This document shows positions 25,693 through 32,294 of a stretch of DNA of 36,498 nt, piece by piece. The notes under the pieces are model-generated. The model was not told where the DNA came from, did no database searches, and was given only the letters and a program-made list of their open reading frames with translations. The stretch comes from Zooshikella ganghwensis DSM 15267. GTDB lineage: Bacteria; Pseudomonadota; Gammaproteobacteria; Pseudomonadales; Zooshikellaceae. Position numbers and translations under genes: made by a program. The number at the start of each line of letters is the position of its first letter. Position 1 is the stretch's first letter. Location: contig NZ_AUAF01000037.1 of NCBI RefSeq assembly GCF_000428585.1, forward strand, positions 1 through 36,498, in the 5' to 3' direction.

Positions 25693-26907
25693 ATGGCTCA
25701 GGTTAGACTGAACAATGCACGTCTGTTGATTTATAGTCATGATACATATGGTTTAGGGCATTTACGCCGCTGTAGAACGATTGCTCATGCGTTGGTGAAG
25801 CGGTTTAAAGGTCTGTCAGTTTTAATAGTTTCAGGCTCGCCCATTATTGGTCGCTTTGAGTTTAGAGCCAGGGTTGACTATGTACGAATCCCCGGCGTGA
25901 TTAAACTCTACAATGGTGAATACACATCACTTGGTTTGCATATTGATATACAGCAGACATTGGATATTCGTAAAGCGATCATTCAGCATACTGCTTTGAG
26001 CTTTCAACCTGATGTATTTCTGGTGGATAAGGAGCCACTGGGACTTAAAGGTGAGGTTGAACCAACACTACGTGTACTTCGAGAAACTGGTGTGAAAACG
26101 GTTCTAGGACTGCGCGATGTGATGGATGATCCTCAATGGCTAGCAGATGAGTGGCAGCAAAAAGGCATTCCTCCCAAACTGCTTGATTTGTATGATGATA
26201 TTTGGGTTTATGGCCCAGCATCAATGGGGAGTCCACTGACGGGTATTGAGTTTCCTGAGCCAGTTGACCCGCGCTTGTATTTTACCGGCTATCTGGCACG
26301 TCATGTGCCGAAAACAGCTGAACTTGATTTAAGCGCCCTTCCAGATCGTTACCTCTTAGTCACTCCAGGTGGTGGCGGTGATGGCGTTGAAATGGTGGAT
26401 TGGGTTTTGCGCGCCTATGAGTCATCCAGCAAGCTTCCTGCTGCAGCTGTCATTATTCTTGGCCCCTTTATGGGGGCGGCAGAGCGTGAGCAGTTTGAAC
26501 GGCGTGTGGTAAGCTTACCCCAGGTCATTATCCACACGTTTGATCGACATATTGAAGCGCTTATGGCGAATGCCTCCGCTGTCGTTGCAATGGGAGGTTA
26601 TAACACTTTTTGTGAAATTCTATCCCTGCGCAAGCCAGCGTTACTGGTACCACGAAAAAAACCCCGCCTGGAGCAGTTTATTCGTGCGACACAAGCTGAA
26701 GCGTTGGGGCTAGTCAAGGTACTGGATCTTGAAGAGGATGACTCTACTGAGTGCATGGTTCAGGCATTACAGCAACTGTCTTGTCAGCCTCCACTTAAAG
26801 AAAATCAAGTCAATGGGCTACTGACTGGACAGGAAAGGATAGCCAAGCGTTTCCTTACATTATTGGGTCAGCACCAAGTGGAGCAACTCAATAAGGTGGA
26901 GGGGTAA
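25693..26907 (+). CDS. MurG-like glycosyltransferase (COG4671 type), first of two
   Basis: This 404-residue protein has the two-Rossmann GT-B fold of the MurG/GT28 group. The N-terminus reads ARLLIYSHDTYGLGHLRRCR (glycine-rich acceptor loop) and is followed by DVFLVDKEPLGLKGEVEPTL. The C-terminal donor domain has LVTPGGGGDG (about 223-232), an IIHTFDRHIEALM segment and the donor-binding VVAMGGYNTFCEILSLRKPALLV in pieces. It is related to the predicted glycosyltransferases of COG4671. Sugar and acceptor are unknown. ATG follows GAGAGGACCC. Its TAA overlaps the next gene's ATG by one base (TAATG), indicating translational coupling. Confidence 0.85.
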   Translation: MAQVRLNNARLLIYSHDTYGLGHLRRCRTIAHALVKRFKGLSVLIVSGSPIIGRFEFRARVDYVRIPGVIKLYNGEYTSLGLHIDIQQTLDIRKAIIQHTALSFQPDVFLVDKEPLGLKGEVEPTLRVLRETGVKTVLGLRDVMDDPQWLADEWQQKGIPPKLLDLYDDIWVYGPASMGSPLTGIEFPEPVDPRLYFTGYLARHVPKTAELDLSALPDRYLLVTPGGGGDGVEMVDWVLRAYESSSKLPAAAVIILGPFMGAAEREQFERRVVSLPQVIIHTFDRHIEALMANASAVVAMGGYNTFCEILSLRKPALLVPRKKPRLEQFIRATQAEALGLVKVLDLEEDDSTECMVQALQQLSCQPPLKENQVNGLLTGQERIAKRFLTLLGQHQVEQLNKVEG

Positions 26908-28067
26908 TGCGTCACCATATTTTGATGTATTGCCAGCACCTGCTGGGAGTGGGTCACCTGTATCGTTTTGCTCGGCTAGCGGCAGCTTGTGTGCAGTCAG
27001 GGTTTAAGGTCACTGTTGTAGCCGGTGGCGAGTCAGTAGGCCAATCTTTGTTTGAAGGGTGTCACTGGGTTCAGCTACCGCCGATTAAAGTGCCAGATGC
27101 CTCATTCAGTGAGCTAGTAACGGCTGATGGACAGTCAGTTTCGGCAAATTACTGGCAACAACGACAACACGTATTGAGAGAGACGATTAAGCAAACATTG
27201 CCAGATGTTTTTTTGGTTGAAATGTATCCTTTTGGTCGTCGGGCATTTCGGCATGAGCTTACCCCTATTCTGGCAGAGCTTAAAGCCGGTGATGCATGCA
27301 AGGTTATGTGTTCGTTGCGAGACATCTTGGTAGACAAGTTTGTACGGGATCCTCAGCGTCAAGATTGGGTTGTTGATCAGTTACAACAGTATTTTGATGC
27401 AGTACTCGTACATGGTGATGAAAATTTCATTGCTTTACAGGAGACCTTTCCAGCCGCGGAACGGGTCTCATCGCAGCTATACTACACAGGCTATGTTGGA
27501 CCAGAACATGATAGCCAGGTGAGTGTGGCACCACAGCGACAGGTGGTTGTATCTGCTGGCAGTGGTGCTGTGGCTGAGCAGATGATGATGGACTTACTGG
27601 CGGCTCGTCCCTACTCATCAGTTGCCAGCTGGTCTTGGCGCTTTTTACTTGGGCCTCGGAGTAGCCATCGGCTCCAGCAAGCACTTGCTGAGGCGGATAA
27701 GGAAGCTGGACTTGGTGACATTCAGGTTGAAGGGCTGCGAGATGATTTTGTATCCCTACTCGCCGCGTCAGGCCTGTCAATCTCTCAGGCTGGCTATAAT
27801 ACCGTGATGGATGTTTTAGTCGCCCAGTGTCCCGCATTACTTTTACCCTTTTCCAATGCGGATGAAACGGAACAACTGCTTCGCGCTCAACGATTAGCAG
27901 CTGCTGGGTACTGTCACTATGCACAACCTGAACAGTTGTCTCCCCAGAGACTGGCCCAATGTATAGATAACGCCGTCAGTCTAAACCCCAAGTCACTTCC
28001 TTCTCCCATTAAGTTAGGTGGACAATGGCAAACAGTGAACTTTATCAAACGGTGGTTGAATGAGTAG
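26907..28067 (+). CDS. MurG-like glycosyltransferase (COG4671 type), second of two
   Basis: This 386-residue GT-B protein is a paralogue of the preceding gene. The N-terminal acceptor loop is ILMYCQHLLGVGHLYRFARL; then come DVFLVEMYPFGRRAFRHEL and MCSLRDILVDK, paralleling the VDKEPLG and LGLRDVMDD segments of the upstream protein. The donor-side motif is LSISQAGYNTVMDVLVAQCP, followed by LLLPFSNADETEQLLRAQRL. It overlaps the upstream stop by one base and the downstream deacetylase-like start by eight bases. The pair may add two sugars in sequence or work as a heterodimer; that is inference. Confidence 0.85.
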   Translation: MRHHILMYCQHLLGVGHLYRFARLAAACVQSGFKVTVVAGGESVGQSLFEGCHWVQLPPIKVPDASFSELVTADGQSVSANYWQQRQHVLRETIKQTLPDVFLVEMYPFGRRAFRHELTPILAELKAGDACKVMCSLRDILVDKFVRDPQRQDWVVDQLQQYFDAVLVHGDENFIALQETFPAAERVSSQLYYTGYVGPEHDSQVSVAPQRQVVVSAGSGAVAEQMMMDLLAARPYSSVASWSWRFLLGPRSSHRLQQALAEADKEAGLGDIQVEGLRDDFVSLLAASGLSISQAGYNTVMDVLVAQCPALLLPFSNADETEQLLRAQRLAAAGYCHYAQPEQLSPQRLAQCIDNAVSLNPKSLPSPIKLGGQWQTVNFIKRWLNE

Positions 28068-28854
28068 TTTGCTTGGTGAGGCACCCGCGTTGTGGCGGGC
28101 ATTAACCATTGAGCTGGAACACTGGCAGCAACAATTTGGAGGGGTTCCTCTTTGGTGGCGAGATGATGATGCACAAACCTACACGCCAGCACTTGACCGT
28201 TTACTTCAGATCAATCGCCAGCAGTACAGTAGCACACTGGCTTTGGCGGTTATCCCGGCAGGTGCAACCAACACGCTTGCCCGGCGTTTACAGTCAGAAG
28301 CTAACTGCTGGGTCTTACAGCATGGTTATCGTCATAAGAACTTTGCACCGTCTACCCGAAAGAAGTGTGAACTTGATGAGGATCGACCATTAGCGGTTAT
28401 TGCCAAGGAGCTGCAAAGTGGCGCTACATACTTGGCAGGTCTATTGGGTGACCAGTTTTTACCTGTTTTGGTACCACCTTGGAACCGAATGCGGAGTGAC
28501 TTGGTTGTTCACTTACCCGCTTGGGGATACTGGGGGTGGTCAGGGCTGGGACCGGCAAGTGCTGTACCAGGACTTAAAGTGGTTAATGTACATATCGATA
28601 TTATTAACTGGCGAACCCGCCAGTTTGCGGGGACAGGACAGGTTCTTGGGCAGTGGCTACGGGTATTACAACAGCAGCGCGCAGCGACAACCCCGGATGA
28701 GTTGCCAGCGCCTATCGGTTTAATGACCCATCACTTGGCTCATGATGATAAATGCTGGCTGTTTTTAAATACTTTTTTGCCATGGATTGAGGAACAAGTA
28801 ACCGTCCGTTGGCAGTCACCTATGGCGTTATTTTCACCCAATCGCCGCTTGTAA
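28060..28854 (+). CDS. Polysaccharide-deacetylase-like protein
   Basis: The 264-residue protein shows features of carbohydrate esterase 4/NodB-like enzymes. VPLWWRDDDAQTYTPAL carries an Asp-Asp pair (about 33-36), WVLQHGYRHKNFAP supplies an H-x-x-x-H metal pair, VPPWNRM supplies the conserved Pro-Trp-Asn-Arg stretch, and LMTHHLAHDD supplies the final His. There is no signal peptide, so it would act in the cytosol, on a lipid-linked or nucleotide sugar intermediate rather than on an exported polymer. Its ATG overlaps the end of the upstream glycosyltransferase gene by eight bases. Its stop codon is only 33 bases from the stop codon of a convergent operon. Confidence 0.78.
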   Translation: MSSLLGEAPALWRALTIELEHWQQQFGGVPLWWRDDDAQTYTPALDRLLQINRQQYSSTLALAVIPAGATNTLARRLQSEANCWVLQHGYRHKNFAPSTRKKCELDEDRPLAVIAKELQSGATYLAGLLGDQFLPVLVPPWNRMRSDLVVHLPAWGYWGWSGLGPASAVPGLKVVNVHIDIINWRTRQFAGTGQVLGQWLRVLQQQRAATTPDELPAPIGLMTHHLAHDDKCWLFLNTFLPWIEEQVTVRWQSPMALFSPNRRL

Positions 28855-28887
28855 ATTCACTGACTTGCCGAACCTTTTGCGACACCC

Positions 28888-29496
28888 TCAGACCTCTGGT
28901 GGCGGCTGAGTAAGCGGTATGTTCAGTGACTTCAAGTGCCAGCCTTGGGCAGGGCTCCAGGTAAAGCCATGCACACGTTGCCAATTTAGCCGTGTTGGAT
29001 ATTTGTCCAACATGAGCCAACCTGTAGCGGCCGCGAGCAAGGGACGAATGACGCCTTTATGGGTCACTATGACTTTTGGAGAATGCGTTAATTGCTGAGT
29101 GTTTTCCTGGGCTGCCCATTGTGTAATTCTCTGTAGTACTTGATAGGGACTTTCGCCCTGAGCAGGGTGTAAATGAATGCCTCGTTGCTCTTGGTATATC
29201 AGTTCCTCTGGATGTTGTTGTCGTAGGTTAGCTAAGGTCTGCCCTTCCCAACATCCCCAGTCCATTTCCTGCCAGGGTTCTAGTGTTTGATAGTTCATAC
29301 CGAGTGCTTGGACCGTTTGCTGGGCCCGCATCAGTGGACTGCTATACCAGTCAAATTGCTTCCAGGTGGGGGCCAGCTGCAGGTGTTGTAGCCGTGATAC
29401 TTCTTCTGGTAGTAGAACGGTATCTTGTCGGCCTTGAATCCTGCGCTGTAGATTCCACTGTGTGGTACCGTGGCGTAAACAATAAATTGTGAGCAT
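28888..29496 (-). CDS. Histidine phosphatase family protein
   Basis: A 202-residue member of the branch 1 histidine phosphatase (phosphoglycerate mutase-like) family. The catalytic motif is TIYCLRHGTTQWNLQRRIQG near the N-terminus (RHG). SSPLMRAQQTVQAL follows, the Glu-bearing MDWGCWEGQTLANL comes next, and the second catalytic His is in KVIVTHKGVIRPLLAA. A GTG start at 29529 is possible, but the ATG at 29496 shares its A with the TAA stop of the upstream gene (TAATG) and follows AGGAAA; I use it. It is the last gene of a three-gene glycosyltransferase operon. It may dephosphorylate a sugar-phosphate or lipid-linked intermediate, by context only. Confidence 0.87.
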   Translation of the reverse strand: MLTIYCLRHGTTQWNLQRRIQGRQDTVLLPEEVSRLQHLQLAPTWKQFDWYSSPLMRAQQTVQALGMNYQTLEPWQEMDWGCWEGQTLANLRQQHPEELIYQEQRGIHLHPAQGESPYQVLQRITQWAAQENTQQLTHSPKVIVTHKGVIRPLLAAATGWLMLDKYPTRLNWQRVHGFTWSPAQGWHLKSLNIPLTQPPPEV

Positions 29497-30668
29497 TAAT
29501 CTGCTTTTCCTATCAGAGGTGTTAACCACTGGTTCAATTGGTTTGCTGCCGCGAGCAGACTATGGTGTTGATGACTCCACTGTTGGGCATGATGACTTAA
29601 TTGCTGCCGCAGGTTAGGTTGGGTGAGTAATTCAAATAACCCTTGCTTGAAGGTATCCGGCTGTTGTTGAGGAATAATGAAGCCACCGCGCTTATTGGGT
29701 GAATCAGCAAAGAGGCTGCAAACACCAGGGGTTGCACCTGTGATGACAGGTAGGCCGTTCATTTGTGCCTCTAAAATAGCCATGCCTAAGGCTTCATTGA
29801 TCGCCGGCCAAGCCATCAGGTCACAGGCTCTAAGCCATGGTGTAATCTGCTCAGTCGTAAGTTTACCCAGCCAGTGCACTCGGTGGCTCAAGTCGCTAGC
29901 CTCCTTTTGAAGCTGAGCAAGAGCTTGGCCTTCACCAATAACAACCCACTGCCAGGGTAAATCGGTTAATGACTGAAGGCAGTGCAAGAGATAGCGATAT
30001 GACGCGAGCTTGTCACCTGGTCGGACCATGGCGACCGATAACAACCAAGGCTGGTGCTCAGGGATAGGGTATTGCTGGGCTAGTTGCTGGCGAAGGCTCG
30101 ATCTTGCGATATTGTCTTGTGGGGGGATAGCCATAAAGGGTGGCAGGTAGTGACTCACATCAACGGCATGGCAGTAAGGTTGAATACCCGGTAAGTCTTT
30201 CGGGTTAAGGCTAATAACCGCATCTGCTTGGTGAAGTGCTGCCAGTGTTGCTCTAAAGTTATAGCGCCAAGGTCCATAACGCTGTTTTTCAGCAACAGAG
30301 GCTTCAGCAATAACATAAGGAATGCTGAGGGCATGGCTGACACGAGGACCTAACCAGTCAGGGGCTTTATGGTAAAGGTGATAGGTAAACCAGCACTTTG
30401 GACGTTGAGCTTCGGGCAAGGGAAGATAGTGCCTGATAAGTTTGTTGGCTTGCCACTTGCCCAGTCGAGCCAGGCGCTTTTGGTGTTGCAGGTCACCTTC
30501 CCGGCTAAAGCTACGGAGCTGGCTGGCTAACTCGGGCATCCAGCCACAGAGCTGTAGACATTGCCAGAAGTGCTGAGCAATCTTTTGATCACCTGAAGGC
30601 GTTGGGTAGTTGGGTGCCTTGAGGGGAGCATAAAATGCAACAGGACGGTTTGCTGCTGACGAGGTCAT
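29496..30668 (-). CDS. GT4 family glycosyltransferase
   Basis: A 390-residue GT-B retaining glycosyltransferase. The N-terminal domain begins AFYAPLKAPNYPTPSGDQKI, with a basic acceptor-side region. The C-terminal donor domain has WLLSVAMVRPGDKLASYRYL, VVIGEGQALAQLQKE, VHWLGKLTTEQITPWLRACD and the E-x7-E element in NEALGMAILEAQMNGLPVIT. No membrane segment is evident. Its ATG overlaps the stop codon of the upstream glycosyltransferase (ATGA), and its stop overlaps the phosphatase start, so the three products are made from one coupled message. Sugar specificity is not deducible. Confidence 0.86.
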   Translation of the reverse strand: MTSSAANRPVAFYAPLKAPNYPTPSGDQKIAQHFWQCLQLCGWMPELASQLRSFSREGDLQHQKRLARLGKWQANKLIRHYLPLPEAQRPKCWFTYHLYHKAPDWLGPRVSHALSIPYVIAEASVAEKQRYGPWRYNFRATLAALHQADAVISLNPKDLPGIQPYCHAVDVSHYLPPFMAIPPQDNIARSSLRQQLAQQYPIPEHQPWLLSVAMVRPGDKLASYRYLLHCLQSLTDLPWQWVVIGEGQALAQLQKEASDLSHRVHWLGKLTTEQITPWLRACDLMAWPAINEALGMAILEAQMNGLPVITGATPGVCSLFADSPNKRGGFIIPQQQPDTFKQGLFELLTQPNLRQQLSHHAQQWSHQHHSLLAAANQLNQWLTPLIGKAD

Positions 30669-31888
30669 GACTTACAAGAACCTGCAAAGCATGAGGTAAG
30701 TGTTGCAATCCCCTGTTGCAGGCTGAAATGGCTTGTAACACGCTTATAGCCTGCTTTTGCCAGGGTTTGCCGCCATTCTGGCTGGGTGATTAGTTGCTGC
30801 AATGCTTGGCTTGTGGCATTGATATCTTCAGGTGGCACTAACAGCCCCGTTTGTTGATCAATGATAAGTTCTGGAATGCCAGAAATAGCGGTAGCAATGC
30901 ATGCTACGTGCTGACTTTGTGCTTCCATTAGCACGTTAGGTAAACCATCGCGATCGCCATCCTCAGTGATGCGACTGCCTAAGATAAAGATATCTGCTTG
31001 GCGGTATTGGTTGAGTACCCTTTGCTGTGACTGAGCGCCTAGCCAAGTGACTTTATCGGCTATACCTAACTGTTCTGCTAGATTTTGTAGCTTAGCTAAT
31101 TCTGGCCCCTGACCAATGTGGGTAAAGTGCCAAGATAATTCAGAAGGTAGCTTTGCCAGTGCTTCTAAAATTACATCATAGCCTTTTTTAGGTACGGCAC
31201 GACCTACTGACAGAATCTGGACCTGATCAGAGGGTGCTGTTTCACGAGGCTCGGCTACAATGGGAAAGCGGTTAAAGTCCAAGCCGTGATAAACCAGCAT
31301 CACTTTTTCGGGGTCTGGGGTGAGGCTCTGTAAATAGTGCTGGTTGCTTTCGGTGCAGGTTGTCAGCCAGGCTAAGTCTGCCAGTTTGTCAGCTAGGTCC
31401 CAGCGAGGTGTGGTCCAGATGTCTTTAGCATGCGCCGAAGCTGACCAGGGAATCCCGGTCAGGTGGCTGGTATAGCGTGTTACTGATCCTGGGGTGTGGA
31501 TAAAGTGGGCATACAGCTGTTGTGTATCTGGGGGTAGCTCTGTGGCAAGTACCCATGACTGTCCTAGTCGGCGGATTCGATTACGGGTTGGATCACGGCG
31601 AAAATCCTGCCACCAAAGGCGTAGTACTGACCAAAAGTGTGGCCGAAACAGTTGCGCCCAAAAACTACGAATGATGCGTCTCGGCTCGTGGTGCAAGTAC
31701 TCTGGAAGATAGACAACAGGTGCTTTTATTTCACGATGAATCGGGTGTACTGTGTGATCAGTGGGGTGGCGTAATGAAATCAGGGTAATGGCAAATCCTT
31801 GCTGCTCTAAAGCATGGATTTCTTGCGCAATAAATGTTTCTGATAAACGTGGATACCCTTTCAAAACCAATGCAATTGATTTTGTCAA
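30665..31888 (-). CDS. GT4 family glycosyltransferase (colanic-acid WcaL-like)
   Basis: This 407-residue protein starts KSIALVLKGYPRLSETFIAQ, a pattern typical of WcaL/AmsK-like exopolysaccharide glycosyltransferases. The donor domain has VQILSVGRAVPKKGYDVILE, HFTHIGQGPELAKLQ, VTWLGAQSQQRVLNQYRQAD and DGLPNVLMEAQSQHVACIAT, including the expected E-x7-E region. The protein is the first of the minus-strand operon of three coupled genes. It is divergent from the ABC-exporter-like gene starting near 32295, across about 400 bases of regulatory DNA. Confidence 0.87.
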   Translation of the reverse strand: MTKSIALVLKGYPRLSETFIAQEIHALEQQGFAITLISLRHPTDHTVHPIHREIKAPVVYLPEYLHHEPRRIIRSFWAQLFRPHFWSVLRLWWQDFRRDPTRNRIRRLGQSWVLATELPPDTQQLYAHFIHTPGSVTRYTSHLTGIPWSASAHAKDIWTTPRWDLADKLADLAWLTTCTESNQHYLQSLTPDPEKVMLVYHGLDFNRFPIVAEPRETAPSDQVQILSVGRAVPKKGYDVILEALAKLPSELSWHFTHIGQGPELAKLQNLAEQLGIADKVTWLGAQSQQRVLNQYRQADIFILGSRITEDGDRDGLPNVLMEAQSQHVACIATAISGIPELIIDQQTGLLVPPEDINATSQALQQLITQPEWRQTLAKAGYKRVTSHFSLQQGIATLTSCFAGSCKS

Positions 31889-32233
31889 ACGATTACCTCA
31901 ATAACAGATGAATACAACATTAATTTCACTATTTGGATTGTGTTTACATGAACTTGGATAATGCTAGCAACACTTGCTGTGTTTTTTTACAAGCAAGCAA
32001 TAAATATCACTGTGGTGCAATTTGGTCATGTAACTTTTGCTCATATAACGAATGATTAGACTATGTAAACATATCCAGTGGTTGCACACTATATCATGTC
32101 CTCCTGGCTGATTTCGATGGTGGTGATCAGCCATAGACACTTTGCTTAGGGTGGTTTATAAGTCAAGTGTTGGCCATTAGCATTAGCGTAAGCATTTTTT
32201 AAATATAGTGCGCTAGCCTGCTATAGGTGTAGT
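31889..32233. other. Regulatory region between the GT4 operon and the ABC gene
   Basis: No gene is evident. TGGCTGAT (32105-32112) and ATCAGCCA (32126-32133) form an 8-bp inverted repeat with a 13-base loop. The rest is A/T-rich and should hold the promoters for both divergent transcripts. I find no clear match to a CRP consensus site despite the nearby cyclases. Confidence 0.45.
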
Positions 32234-32255
32234 TATACCCTTCATGAAGGGTATA
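32234..32255. promoter_or_regulatory. Perfect 22-bp palindrome, candidate operator
   Basis: The half-site TATACCCTTCA is followed directly by its exact reverse complement, with no spacer. It lies about 40 bases upstream of the ABC gene's start. A T-run occurs 15 bases downstream, too far for a classical terminator. A dimeric repressor site is the simplest reading. Confidence 0.55.
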
Positions 32256-32294
32256 CCATAACAAGCTCTCTTTTTTTCCTTGAGTGGGTATCGC

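Noticed and set aside
27427-27924. 165-codon minus-strand frame inside the second COG4671 glycosyltransferase gene
   Set aside because: A shadow of a well-supported coding sequence on the other strand, with no start signal or recognisable domain.
31889-32233. Possible CRP/cAMP operator between the GT4 and ABC genes
   Set aside because: TGTGTTTACATG-like sequences lack the symmetric TGTGA/TCACA halves, so I do not call a site.
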